Shown here piece by piece: positions 1 through 8,917 of a stretch of DNA of 64,000 nt. How positions within the stretch are numbered: position 1 is the first letter of the stretch; each line of letters begins with the position of its first letter. The stretch spans positions 20,628 through 84,627 of the forward strand of contig CAIYLW010000023.1 in NCBI GenBank assembly GCA_903927185.1, given 5' to 3'. A program made the translations under genes and the position numbers. The notes below the pieces were generated by a model. It saw only the letters and a list, made by a program, of their open reading frames with translations. It had not been told where the DNA came from and searched no databases. The stretch is from an uncultured Bacteroidota bacterium (lineage in GTDB: Bacteria > Bacteroidota > Bacteroidia > Chitinophagales > Chitinophagaceae).

Positions 1-879
1 AGTTACTTTACTTTTTGGATATTTTAATTTGTCTAAGAACCCTTTCCATTTATCTAAATTAGGTTCGGCATATCCGGTTATGTTCATTTTACGTAAACAA
101 ATAAGATCAAGCTTTTCGCGAAGCATCAATAATGGCACTTCATAAATTGTTGCTGCATCCATTGCTTCAATGACTGCTTCGGTTTTTACATTACAAAACA
201 GTGCAATTTTACGTTTGATATCATTGTTTAATGGTTCTTCTGTTCTACAAACTAATATATCAGGATGCACCCCTGTTTCACTCAACATTTTAACACTGTG
301 CTGAGTGGGTTTTGTTTTTAATTCTTTGGCCGCTTTTAAATAAGGTATTAAAGTTAGATGGACCACAACTAGGTCTTCATCTGGCAATTCCCATTGTAAT
401 TGACGAACAGCCTCAATAAAAGGTAAACTTTCAATATCCCCAACTGTTCCACCTAATTCAGTGATAATGATATCAAATTGACCACTTTGACCAAGCAATA
501 ACATTCTTCTTTTTATTTCATCAGTTATGTGAGGAACCACTTGAACTGTTTTACCAAGAAAATCGCCTGCCCTTTCTTTATTAATAACTGTTTGGTAAAT
601 CCTACCGGTAGTTACGTTATTTGCTTGAGAAGTATAATTACTTAAGAAACGCTCATAGTGTCCTAGATCCAAATCGGTTTCAGCACCGTCTTCAGTTACA
701 TAACACTCTCCATGTTCATATGGATTTAATGTACCCGGATCCACATTGATATAGGGATCAAACTTTTGAATGGTAACTTTCAAGCCTCGAGCCTGCAATA
801 GTTTTGCAAGCGACGCTGCAATAATTCCTTTACCTAAACTACTGGTTACTCCACCAGTAACAAAAATGTACTTAGCCAT
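1..879 (-). CDS. pyrG: CTP synthase, N-terminal part (cut by window edge)
   Basis: CTP synthase makes CTP from UTP, ATP and glutamine in the cytoplasm. The visible 293 residues are the N-terminal synthetase domain. The protein begins [10 protein letters not shown] and carries the P-loop-like stretch [11 protein letters not shown] near residue 10, then [20 protein letters not shown] and [17 protein letters not shown], which are hallmark CTP synthase segments. The ATG at 879 is the natural start because the family begins just before the [13 protein letters not shown] strand. The C-terminal glutaminase domain lies beyond base 1. Two short palindromes sit just upstream (890-919). A CATCTTTG sequence on the minus strand near 941-948 is one base off the Bacteroidota -7 element. 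Identification is certain from the conserved segments; only the 3' part is missing. Confidence 0.97.
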   Translation of the reverse strand, partial: MAKYIFVTGGVTSSLGKGIIAASLAKLLQARGLKVTIQKFDPYINVDPGTLNPYEHGECYVTEDGAETDLDLGHYERFLSNYTSQANNVTTGRIYQTVINKERAGDFLGKTVQVVPHITDEIKRRMLLLGQSGQFDIIITELGGTVGDIESLPFIEAVRQLQWELPDEDLVVVHLTLIPYLKAAKELKTKPTQHSVKMLSETGVHPDILVCRTEEPLNNDIKRKIALFCNVKTEAVIEAMDAATIYEVPLLMLREKLDLICLRKMNITGYAEPNLDKWKGFLDKLKYPKSKVT

Positions 880-889
880 AAGAGCGTTT

Positions 890-919
890 ATTGATCAATG
901 TTGAATACTTGAAGTATTC
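890..919. promoter_or_regulatory. Two adjacent palindromes in the pyrG leader
   Basis: ATTGATCAAT (890-899) is a perfect 10-bp palindrome. GAATACTT/AAGTATTC (903-910 and 912-919) is a perfect 8-bp inverted repeat around one base. Both lie 11 to 40 bases upstream of the pyrG start, inside its probable leader. They could be an operator or an RNA hairpin near the start codon. No known regulator is recognised. The rest of the 320-bp gap (880-1199) is AT-rich and shows no other gene. Confidence 0.35.
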
Positions 920-1199
920 GTTTAAATTTATTAGAATTACCAAAGATGAGCTATCCGCACATCTTTACTTTATCAATGTTCCTATAACAAAAAATAGCTC
1001 GAAAAAAAGCTTTCGCTTTAATTCAGCTTTAAAAGGAACATCGTATTTGACCAAGGGGAATAAATGACAAAAATTCTCAGCGGTCATACAAACCTACTTT
1101 AAAAAAGCTCAGAAAAAAAATAGTAGCCCAAAAACAAACAATGGCTGAACAGAAGTGTTAATTTGAAGTGCAAATCTTTCCTACTAAAAATTACAAATA

Positions 1200-2078
1200 A
1201 TGAAAAAACTATTGATTTTGACCTTGGCTGCCTTTTCAACGGCCTTTATTTTCAGCTATCGCTATAAAGCTCCCAGTCCGAAAATTCTAACTCCTGAATG
1301 TTATATCAGTTGTTATAATGCAGATGTACGAGACCAATTCAGACAAGAAGCTAGTACTATGGCTTTTGCAAACCTTCATCCTACACCATTGCCATTTCAT
1401 CTTGATGGGGCTTTGGGCAAATCCATCAGTTTTAAGGCTGCAGATGGTTCAGAAGCTATGGGATATGAAATTAAATCAAAGAAAAAGAGCAATAAATGGG
1501 TTTTTGTGATTCAAGAATGGTGGGGATTGAACGATTATATCAAAAGGGAATCCGACAATCTTTCTAAAGAATTAGAAGATGTAAATGTGTTAGCCATTGA
1601 CTTATATGATGGTAAAGTAGCAGCTACACCAGACAGTGCTATGAAATTAGTTCAGGCTGCAAAGACCGAAAGATTAGAAACTATTATCAAAGGAGCATTA
1701 GCCTATTCAGGATCTAAGGCTAAAATTTATACTATTGGTTGGTGTTTTGGAGGTATGTGGAGTTTACAAACAACTCTATTAGCCGGAAAACAAGCAGCTG
1801 GTTGTGTAATGTATTACGGTCGCCCTGAAACAAACTTAGATAAATTAAAGGGATTGAACTGTGATGTAATCGGTTTCTTTGGCAATAAAGACAAAAGCCC
1901 ATCTCCTGAAATGGTAACTAAGTTTGAACAGGATATGTTGAGTAGCGGAAAAAAATTGACTGCTTATAAATACGAAGCAGGTCATGGTTTTGCAAATCCT
2001 AGTAATCCTAGTTTTAATAAAGAAGCGACAGAAGATGCACACGAAAAAGCTATTGCATTTTTAAAGGCTCATCTGTAA
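1200..2078 (+). CDS. Secreted dienelactone hydrolase family protein
   Basis: This 292-residue alpha/beta hydrolase belongs to the dienelactone hydrolase family. An N-terminal signal peptide (residues 1 to about 20, MKKLLILTLAAFSTAFIFS) suggests export to the periplasm. The catalytic triad is visible: Cys182 in GWCFGG, Asp231 in GNKD and His262 in AGHGF, with the family's QEWWG strand near residue 104. A poorly conserved stretch of about 60 residues separates the signal peptide from the hydrolase domain. The true substrate cannot be read from sequence; many Bacteroidota homologues are annotated this way without known substrate. It stands alone and converges on the outer-membrane gene at 2136, with a shared terminator between them. 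Confidence 0.9.
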   Translation: MKKLLILTLAAFSTAFIFSYRYKAPSPKILTPECYISCYNADVRDQFRQEASTMAFANLHPTPLPFHLDGALGKSISFKAADGSEAMGYEIKSKKKSNKWVFVIQEWWGLNDYIKRESDNLSKELEDVNVLAIDLYDGKVAATPDSAMKLVQAAKTERLETIIKGALAYSGSKAKIYTIGWCFGGMWSLQTTLLAGKQAAGCVMYYGRPETNLDKLKGLNCDVIGFFGNKDKSPSPEMVTKFEQDMLSSGKKLTAYKYEAGHGFANPSNPSFNKEATEDAHEKAIAFLKAHL

Positions 2079-2095
2079 TTTTAGAATTAATGAAT

Positions 2096-2133
2096 AATAA
2101 AGTCCGTCCCGAATGCTCGAGACGGACTTTATT
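2096..2133. terminator. Bidirectional intrinsic terminator
   Basis: A perfect 13-bp inverted repeat (2096-2108 with 2121-2133) has a 12-nt loop. The stem ends in AATAAAG/CTTTATT, so it gives a hairpin with T-rich flanks on both strands. It sits between the convergent genes ending at 2078 and 2136 and should serve both. Confidence 0.8.
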
Positions 2134-2135
2134 AT

Positions 2136-3368
2136 TTAAAACACTTCTCCTAGATTAACGAAGAATCCCCTCGATCCATCCTTACCAAAGCCATAATCAA
2201 TGCAAAGATTAGCTCCGGAATGCTTATTAAGTTTTAATCGAATTCCGGTTCCATAACCAGGAGAAAGTACTTGAAACTGTTTCGAAATTTCAGGTGAGAA
2301 ATATTGAAGATTACCAAACACCACACCACCTAAAAAACCATTTCTACTTATATTAAATCGATACTCGCTCTCAAAATAAAACATATTGTTTCCCCTAAAG
2401 CGGCCTTGTATATAACCACGGCCAGTATTATATTGATCATCCCAACCAGTGCTAGGCATCAATAAATAAGGTGGGGTTCCACCCAAGGTCATCCAGTTGA
2501 AACTCCAAAGAGCCAATGTATTTTTGGAATTTCTTGGAAAGGGTAAATATTTACGAATATCAATTAGGAATGATTGCCAATTATTATCACTACCAAAAAA
2601 TGTTCGACTATCTCTATATACTGCATTGATGAACCATCCATTTTTGGAATTGATCTGATTCAAACGATTGTCATAAAGTACTTTCAATGCGATACTTGAG
2701 GCCATCTCTGTCTTACCTAACTGTCTATTGATTAAATTATTTAATCTTCTTGTAACTGAATCAACCACTATAATATTCCAGTTTCTATCAAAATATATAC
2801 CAGCTCCAACAAAAAGATTTTTTGCAACAGATTTCAAAATTGTTTCATGAAGTTTTATTCCGTAAAAGGCAATTTGGTGGCCTTTATTTGGATTTGATCT
2901 TCCACCCAATCCATAGATGTTTGAGGGATAATCTATATATCGATTGTCGGATATAAAATTGTATTTATTATCCTTTGTCCAAATATCAATTGTTAACGGA
3001 GCTAAAATTTGATCGTATTGTGTATACGTTACGCTGGTGGAAATGCTAGATAATTTCTGGTTAGCTGCAGTGTCATTAAAATATGCAAGGTTGGCACTTA
3101 AGATACCTGCAAAACCAGTTTGTAATGAATAACCAGCAGCAGGTATAAAACTAAATTGCTTTTTAATTTTATTTTCCAGCGGATCAGTAGGATTCAATAC
3201 ATTATGATTATCATTCTTATTAGCTCTCCTTAAAATATCGCTGAAATCTTTTTCAGCAAACATTTTCGCAGGAACCGATTTATTATTTTGCATAGAATCG
3301 AGCTGAGCTGTTATTGGCCCAACCAAAAGAAAGGATAGCAGTAATAATAAATAGGTTTTAAATTTCAT
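2136..3368 (-). CDS. Omp85/BamA-like outer-membrane barrel protein
   Basis: A 410-residue protein with a signal peptide (residues 1 to 21, ending ITAQ) followed by alternating amphipathic strands and a terminal phenylalanine, as in outer-membrane beta-barrels. It resembles the surface-antigen (D15/Omp85) barrel domain. A GRGYIQGRFRGNN segment near residues 315-327 resembles the conserved RG-F/Y loop of Omp85 barrels. No POTRA domains are present, because only about 70 residues precede the first strand, so it is not a full BamA. The function is probably outer-membrane transport or assembly, but the substrate is unknown. It reads leftward, shares its terminator with the upstream hydrolase, and is 42 bp downstream of proC. 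Confidence 0.75.
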   Translation of the reverse strand: MKFKTYLLLLLSFLLVGPITAQLDSMQNNKSVPAKMFAEKDFSDILRRANKNDNHNVLNPTDPLENKIKKQFSFIPAAGYSLQTGFAGILSANLAYFNDTAANQKLSSISTSVTYTQYDQILAPLTIDIWTKDNKYNFISDNRYIDYPSNIYGLGGRSNPNKGHQIAFYGIKLHETILKSVAKNLFVGAGIYFDRNWNIIVVDSVTRRLNNLINRQLGKTEMASSIALKVLYDNRLNQINSKNGWFINAVYRDSRTFFGSDNNWQSFLIDIRKYLPFPRNSKNTLALWSFNWMTLGGTPPYLLMPSTGWDDQYNTGRGYIQGRFRGNNMFYFESEYRFNISRNGFLGGVVFGNLQYFSPEISKQFQVLSPGYGTGIRLKLNKHSGANLCIDYGFGKDGSRGFFVNLGEVF

Positions 3369-3410
3369 TAAGTTTATTTAATACGAATCTTATTTACATT
3401 TTAAATAGCA

Positions 3411-4211
3411 CTACATATCACTTAGAATCTTCTTATAACTTGTAACAATTCCTTTAATCAAAGAAGAGCTAAATCCCTGGTGTTCCATTTCATTCAATCC
3501 AGCAATAGTACACCCCTTTGGGGTTGTAACTTTATCAATCTCTTGTTCAGGATGCGTATTCTTTTGTAATAGTAATTCAGCAGCTCCCTTCACAGTTTGT
3601 GCAGCAATTAAAGAGGCTACTTTAGCACTAAATCCAATTTCTATTCCGCCCTGAATATTAGCTCTAATATAACGCATCGCATAAGCAGTTCCACAAGCAC
3701 CTAGTACAGTTGCCGCATCCATTAATTTTTCTTCAATTAAAACAGACTTTCCTAACTGATTAAATAATTCAGACACAAAAGAAGTTTGTTCTAATGAAGC
3801 GTTAACGGAACAGATGCAAGTCATACTTTCTTGAATCGCGATGGCAGTATTGGGCATAGCTCTGAAAATTGGAAAATCTATTCCCACAATCTCCTGAATA
3901 TCTTTGATCCATACCCCAGTAACAACGCTAATCAAACAGTGTTTAGATGCATTCAATTCTGGTTTTATTTGCTCAAGTACTTCTTTCACTTGAAAAGGCT
4001 TAATTGCTAAAATGATCCAACTAGCGTTTTTAACAGCTTCTAAATTATTAACAATAATGTTGACTCCTCTTTCTGCTAATGGTTTAAGCGTCTCAATATT
4101 TCTTTTTGTTACTATTAATGCTTCAGGCAAAACAAACCCACTATCAATGAGCCCTTCTGCAATAGCAGTTCCTAAATTTCCTCCCCCGATAATTGCAATT
4201 TTTTGATTCAT
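3411..4211 (-). CDS. proC: Pyrroline-5-carboxylate reductase
   Basis: This is the last enzyme of proline synthesis, reducing pyrroline-5-carboxylate with NAD(P)H. The 266-residue protein opens with a Rossmann dinucleotide motif (IAIIGGGNLGTAIAEGL) and has the family segments FRAMPNTAIAIQES (around residues 116-129) and, near the C-terminus, TPKGCTIAGLNEME. The open frame extends to 4256, but the ATG at 4211 (MNQKIAIIGGG) is preferred because it places the nucleotide fold at the N-terminus. The short gap to hldD holds a TGCCCC/GGGGCA hairpin (4235-4255) without a strong T-run, so readthrough from hldD is possible. Confidence 0.95.
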   Translation of the reverse strand: MNQKIAIIGGGNLGTAIAEGLIDSGFVLPEALIVTKRNIETLKPLAERGVNIIVNNLEAVKNASWIILAIKPFQVKEVLEQIKPELNASKHCLISVVTGVWIKDIQEIVGIDFPIFRAMPNTAIAIQESMTCICSVNASLEQTSFVSELFNQLGKSVLIEEKLMDAATVLGACGTAYAMRYIRANIQGGIEIGFSAKVASLIAAQTVKGAAELLLQKNTHPEQEIDKVTTPKGCTIAGLNEMEHQGFSSSLIKGIVTSYKKILSDM

Positions 4212-4262
4212 GGCTTTTAAGATTGATAAACAAATGCCCCAAAAACATCGGGGCAAATATTC

Positions 4263-5264
4263 TTACATATATTTCAAGGTTTTTAAATAATGGCGCACAT
4301 AATCGTCTACCCCTTCTTCTAATGTATAAAAATGATTCAAATACCCAGCATTTTGCAGCTTTTGCATATTTGCTTCTGTAAAATATTGGTAGGTTTCTCT
4401 GATATCTTCTGGCATATCAATGAATTCAATATTAGGTTCCAAATCAAGTCCTTTAAAACTTGCAGCTGCTAAATCATAAAACGATCTGGCTTTTCCAGTA
4501 CCTAAATTATAGAGACCATTATTAGCAATTTGCCATTTATTACTTAACATAGTTTCTTCAATCCAATCAATCACTTTAACTACATCTTTAACGTAAATAA
4601 AATCTCTAAGTTGTTGTCCATCTTTGAAATCATCGCGATGACTTTTAAATAATTTAACAACTGCATTATTCTTTATCTGATTCACTGAATGCCAAATCAC
4701 ACTAGCCATTCTTCCTTTATGGTATTCGTTAGGACCGTAGACATTAAAGAATTTCAATCCTGTCCAAAAAACCGGACAATTATTTTGTTGAAATGCCCAT
4801 TTATCAAATTCATTTTTGCTAACACCGTATGGATTCAATGGCTTTAACTTTTCCACCAATTCATGATCGTCGTTATAACCGAATTCACCTGCTCCATAAG
4901 TGGCAGCAGAAGATGCATAGATTAATGGAATTTGATGTGCAACTGAATAATTCCAGATAGATTTTGAGTAGGCTACATTTAGAGTTTCATGAATACTGTA
5001 ATTAAATTCAGTAGTATCTGTTCTCGCTCCTAAATGTATGATCAGATCAATTTTAGGTTTGTGTAATTCCAACCATTCAAAAAAAGAATGGCGTTCAAGA
5101 ATTTCCAAATAGTCTTTGCCTTCCCAATTTTTTCTTTTTGTTTCAATACCAAAATCATCTACTAACAAAAGATTATCAAACCCTTTATTGTTGAGAGATT
5201 TTACCATACAAGAGCCTATGAATCCGGCTGCACCTGTAACTACAATTGTTGCTGATTGATGCAT
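4263..5264 (-). CDS. hldD: ADP-L-glycero-D-manno-heptose 6-epimerase
   Basis: HldD epimerises ADP-D-glycero-D-manno-heptose to the L-glycero form used in the LPS inner core. The 333-residue protein is a short-chain epimerase with the NAD(P)-binding motif TGAAGFIGS at residues 10-18, a YGAGEFGY segment, and the catalytic YGVSK motif. The segment GQQLRDFIYVKDVV is characteristic of the HldD/RfaD branch. It starts on the base immediately after the purL stop codon (no spacer), so the two genes are almost certainly cotranscribed, although no metabolic link is obvious. The length matches the family (about 310-330). Confidence 0.92.
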   Translation of the reverse strand: MHQSATIVVTGAAGFIGSCMVKSLNNKGFDNLLLVDDFGIETKRKNWEGKDYLEILERHSFFEWLELHKPKIDLIIHLGARTDTTEFNYSIHETLNVAYSKSIWNYSVAHQIPLIYASSAATYGAGEFGYNDDHELVEKLKPLNPYGVSKNEFDKWAFQQNNCPVFWTGLKFFNVYGPNEYHKGRMASVIWHSVNQIKNNAVVKLFKSHRDDFKDGQQLRDFIYVKDVVKVIDWIEETMLSNKWQIANNGLYNLGTGKARSFYDLAAASFKGLDLEPNIEFIDMPEDIRETYQYFTEANMQKLQNAGYLNHFYTLEEGVDDYVRHYLKTLKYM

Positions 5265-7469
5265 TTAGTTCAGTAGTTTTTCAATTGCAGTATCATATTT
5301 TAATTTCCAATTGGTGATATTGCCCCAATCAGCACCGTTTACATTAATTGATCCTGTGCTAACGGTTCCTAATTCAGTAATTGTAATGCCTGCATTTTTT
5401 GCATATTGCAAAAGTGTTGAAAGTTTATCTTTTGAAACAGATGCGACTACCCTACTTTGCGCTTCACCAAACCAATAAGCATCTTTTCTGGCAGGTTCTT
5501 TTGCGTTAACAATAAATCCAAGATCATTTGTAAATCCAGACTCTAACAGCGTGATAGCCAAGCCGCCTTCACTGATATCATGGGCACTTTGAATCAGTCT
5601 ATCTTTTATAATAGCTGTTACAAATTCTTGCACATTATATTCTTGATCTAAATCAAAATAAGGAGCAGGAGAAAATTCCACTGATTTTAATTTGTGCAAA
5701 TATTCGGAGGAGTTAATATCATTTTTTTGATCTCCGATTAATACTATAATATCACCTTCATTTTTGAAATTGAGTGTCATTCGATTTTCAAAATCGTCCA
5801 ATATTCCAACCATACCAATAGTAGGTGTGGGATAAACAGGACCATCAGGATTTTGATTATAAAAACTTACGTTACCACCAGTTACCGGTGTTTTGAATTT
5901 CTTACATGCGTCACCCATACCTGTTACGGCTTTGACAAATTGATAATACACTTCAGGGTCGTAGGGATTCCCAAAGTTTAAGCAGTTGGTAACACCAATA
6001 GGCTCTCCACCACTACAAACAATATTTCTTGCAGCTTCCGCAACCGCAATCATTCCTCCTTTATAGGGATCAGCAAAAACATATTTACTGTTACAATCAA
6101 CAGTAATGGCTAATGCTTTTCCAGTTCCTTTTGCTAAAACAATTGAGGCGTCACTGGGAGCGTTTGTGGAGGTGTTTCCAGCTCCAACCATGCTATCGTA
6201 TTGGGTATAGATCCAGCGCTTTGATGCGATATTCGGTATTTGAATTAATTGTTCAGCCACTGCTTTGAGATCAATAGCATCTTCAATATTATTAGGATCA
6301 AAAGCTTTTATTTTTTCGAAATATTTAGGTTCTGTATATTCTCTGGTATATTGAGGAGCTCCGCCGCCAAGTACTAATTCGTATGCAGGAATTTCCGCTT
6401 CTAGTTCGCCGTGCATATAAAATTTTAATAACCCATCGCCAGTTACTTCTCCAATTTTGCTACAACTCAAATCCCATTTATCGAATACAGCTAATACTGC
6501 TTCTTCTTTCCCTTTTTCAACAACAATTAACATTCTTTCCTGACTCTCACTTAAAAGAAGTTCCCAGGCTTTCATATTTTGCTGACGGGTAGGAACTTTA
6601 TCTAAATCGATACGCATACCAACACCACCTTTTGCACTCATTTCTGCAGTAGAACAAATGATACCAGCGGCACCCATATCCTGCATACCTATAATAGCAT
6701 TTGTGTCAATCACTTCCAAACATGCTTCTAATAATTTCTTTTCCTGAAATGGATCGCCAACTTGAACTGCAGGCAATTCTTCTGTACTTTCTGCAGTAAT
6801 TTCTGCCGATGCAAAACTTGCTCCCCCAATTCCATCTTTACCAGTAGCACTTCCAACAAAAAAAACTGGATTCCCGATACCAGCAGCCGTAGCACTAATC
6901 ATTTTATTTGATTGCATAATACCTACACTCATCGCATTAACCAATGGATTGGTATGATAGCAATTTTCGAAATAAACTTCACCACCAACAGTTGGAACAC
7001 CAAAACAGTTTCCATAATGTCCAATACCATGAACTATCCCAGCAAGCAAGCGTTTCGTTTTATTATCTTCAATATTTCCAAAACGCAAACTATTCAATGA
7101 GGCAATAGGTCGGGCCCCCATTGTAAAAATATCTCGCTGAATACCACCAACACCTGTAGCAGCACCTTGAAAGGGTTCAATCGCACTTGGATGATTATGG
7201 CTTTCAATTTTGAATACAACACCAAAACCATTCCCCATATCCATTAGTCCGGCATTTTCTTCACCTGCAGCTACTAGCATCCTTCCCCCATCACGAGGAA
7301 GAGTTTTTAACCATTTAATACTGTTTTTATAACTACAATGCTCACTCCACATTCCACTGAAAGCACATAGCTCAGTAAAATTGGGGGTGCGACCTAGTTT
7401 CTGTTTAATCAGTTCGAATTCCGATTCTGTGAGTCTTAGTTGCTTGGCTGTGTTGACAGTAATTTCCAT
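5265..7469 (-). CDS. purL: Phosphoribosylformylglycinamidine synthase, PurL subunit
   Basis: PurL catalyses the ATP-dependent amidation of FGAR to FGAM, step four of purine synthesis. At 734 residues it is the small-PurL type, which works with separate PurQ and PurS subunits; these are not in the window. Recognisable segments are FSGMWSEHCSYKNS near residue 38, ESHNHPSAIEPFQGAATGVG near residue 89, and GGVGMRIDLDKV, which together span the duplicated AIRS-like N and C domains. The ATG at 7469 fits the family start. It leads the purL-hldD-proC group and is divergent from the glutamine synthetase gene. CACTTTTG at 7506-7513 on the minus strand is one base off the Bacteroidota -7 element. Confidence 0.97.
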   Translation of the reverse strand: MEITVNTAKQLRLTESEFELIKQKLGRTPNFTELCAFSGMWSEHCSYKNSIKWLKTLPRDGGRMLVAAGEENAGLMDMGNGFGVVFKIESHNHPSAIEPFQGAATGVGGIQRDIFTMGARPIASLNSLRFGNIEDNKTKRLLAGIVHGIGHYGNCFGVPTVGGEVYFENCYHTNPLVNAMSVGIMQSNKMISATAAGIGNPVFFVGSATGKDGIGGASFASAEITAESTEELPAVQVGDPFQEKKLLEACLEVIDTNAIIGMQDMGAAGIICSTAEMSAKGGVGMRIDLDKVPTRQQNMKAWELLLSESQERMLIVVEKGKEEAVLAVFDKWDLSCSKIGEVTGDGLLKFYMHGELEAEIPAYELVLGGGAPQYTREYTEPKYFEKIKAFDPNNIEDAIDLKAVAEQLIQIPNIASKRWIYTQYDSMVGAGNTSTNAPSDASIVLAKGTGKALAITVDCNSKYVFADPYKGGMIAVAEAARNIVCSGGEPIGVTNCLNFGNPYDPEVYYQFVKAVTGMGDACKKFKTPVTGGNVSFYNQNPDGPVYPTPTIGMVGILDDFENRMTLNFKNEGDIIVLIGDQKNDINSSEYLHKLKSVEFSPAPYFDLDQEYNVQEFVTAIIKDRLIQSAHDISEGGLAITLLESGFTNDLGFIVNAKEPARKDAYWFGEAQSRVVASVSKDKLSTLLQYAKNAGITITELGTVSTGSINVNGADWGNITNWKLKYDTAIEKLLN

Positions 7470-7677
7470 TATCGTTACTTAATCTTTAAATAAGTTGCGA
7501 AGGTACAAAAGTGTAGCTTAAGCGAAATGTTGAATTTCCACAAATAGTTTATAAAGTGTCGGCACTTACTTTCATATCATAAAAAATTAATTTGATTCAA
7601 AAAATTAAATTATTTTTACATTAAATTATTATTTAATATAATTATTTGCTTACATTTTCTTCTTTTTATTGAAATAT

Positions 7678-7708
7678 TTTGAAAATATTCATAATTCCAT
7701 TAAATTTG
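7678..7708 (+). promoter_or_regulatory. Bacteroidota-type promoter for the type II glutamine synthetase
   Basis: TTTG at 7678-7681 and TAAATTTG at 7701-7708 are separated by exactly 19 bp. This matches the Bacteroidota primary sigma consensus TTTG-N19-21-TAnnTTTG. Transcription would start a few bases past 7710, leaving a leader of about 65 nt before the ATG at 7778. The rest of the 308-bp divergent gap (7470-7777) is very AT-rich, and no other signal was identified. Confidence 0.7.
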
Positions 7709-7777
7709 TTTCGTTTTTTGGATAAAGACTTATTCATTTTACAATATATTTTAATTTTTAATATAAAATAAGAAGTG

Positions 7778-8791
7778 ATGTCAGTTTCAAAGTTAGAGTA
7801 CATTTGGCTTGATGGTTATAAGCCAACTCAATCATTGAGAAGTAAAACTAAAATCGAAAAGAATTTTTCTGGGAAGTTGGAAGATTGTGATATGTGGTGT
7901 TTTGATGGTTCTTCAACTGAACAAGCGCCAGGTGGATCAAGTGATTGTTTGTTAAAACCAGTCTTTATCGTAAGAGATCCCTTACGTAAAAACGCCTTTT
8001 TGGTGATGTGCGAAGTATTAAATTCTGATTCTACAGCTCATATTTCTAATGGACGTGCCACAATTGAAGATGATGATAACGATTTCTGGTTTGGTTTTGA
8101 ACAAGAGTATTTCTTGTGGAATCCTAAAACAAATAAGCCCTTAGGTTTTCCTGAAGGAGGCTATCCTGGGCCCCAAGGTCCTTATTATTGCTCAGTAGGA
8201 GCCAATAATGCCTATGGTAGAAATATTGTAGAAGAACATCTAGACGCTTGTATCGATGCTGGTTTAAATATTGAAGGAATTAATGCGGAAGTAGCTGCTG
8301 GTCAATGGGAATTTCAAATTTTCTCAAAAGGTGCTAAAGAAGCAGGTGATCAAATCTGGATTGCACGCTATTTATTAGAAAGAATAGGAGAAACTTACGG
8401 AGTGGCCATCAATTGGCATTGTAAACCATTAGGTGCTTTAGATTGGAACGGATCTGGCATGCATGCTAATTTCTCTAATACTACTTTAAGAACTTGCGGT
8501 AATAAAGCCACTTATGATGTAATCTGTGAGTCATTCCGTCCATACGTAAAAGAACATATAGAAGTATATGGTGCAGATAATCATTTACGTTTAACTGGTA
8601 AACATGAAACAGCTAGCATCCATGATTTTTCGTTTGGCGTTTCAGACAGAGGTGCTTCCATCAGAATTCCTATTGGCGCTGTTGAAAAAGGCTGGAAAGG
8701 TTGGTTAGAAGACCGCAGACCAAATTCAGCTGCAGATCCTTATAAAGTAGCAGCCAGAATTATTAAAACAGTAAAAACAGCAGATATTTAA
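7778..8791 (+). CDS. glnII: Glutamine synthetase, type II (eukaryote-like)
   Basis: It ligates ammonia to glutamate using ATP. The 337-residue length and the segments WCFDGSSTEQAPGGSSD, EQEYFLW, AEVAAGQWEFQI, NWHCKPLG and GSGMHANFS identify the short GSII class usual in eukaryotes and found in some bacteria, not the 470-residue GSI. The frame opens one codon earlier with GTG, but the adjacent ATG at 7778 (MSVSKLEYIW) is the better start. A good Bacteroidota promoter lies 70 bp upstream and an intrinsic terminator 30 bp downstream, so it is a single-gene unit. A type III enzyme follows immediately, so the cell has two structurally distinct glutamine synthetases side by side. Confidence 0.95.
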   Translation: MSVSKLEYIWLDGYKPTQSLRSKTKIEKNFSGKLEDCDMWCFDGSSTEQAPGGSSDCLLKPVFIVRDPLRKNAFLVMCEVLNSDSTAHISNGRATIEDDDNDFWFGFEQEYFLWNPKTNKPLGFPEGGYPGPQGPYYCSVGANNAYGRNIVEEHLDACIDAGLNIEGINAEVAAGQWEFQIFSKGAKEAGDQIWIARYLLERIGETYGVAINWHCKPLGALDWNGSGMHANFSNTTLRTCGNKATYDVICESFRPYVKEHIEVYGADNHLRLTGKHETASIHDFSFGVSDRGASIRIPIGAVEKGWKGWLEDRRPNSAADPYKVAARIIKTVKTADI

Positions 8792-8819
8792 TTTTATTTG
8801 AATATAACTAAAAAAATCT

Positions 8820-8857
8820 ATTTCCCCAACTTAAATGAAAGATGGGGAAATTTTTTT
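8820..8857 (+). terminator. Intrinsic terminator after type II glutamine synthetase
   Basis: The 9-bp stem ATTTCCCCA (8820-8828) pairs with TGGGGAAAT (8843-8851) across a 14-nt loop and is followed by a run of seven T. This separates the two glutamine synthetase genes into independent transcripts. Confidence 0.85.
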
Positions 8858-8917
8858 CAACATATGCTTTTAAATTGATGCTATCTTTAATCAATTATTA
8901 ACTTAAAATTACCTCCT

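Noticed and set aside
4235..4255. TGCCCC/GGGGCA hairpin between hldD and proC as a terminator
   Set aside because: Only a 6-bp stem with no clear T-run; the genes may still be cotranscribed, so it is mentioned under proC only.
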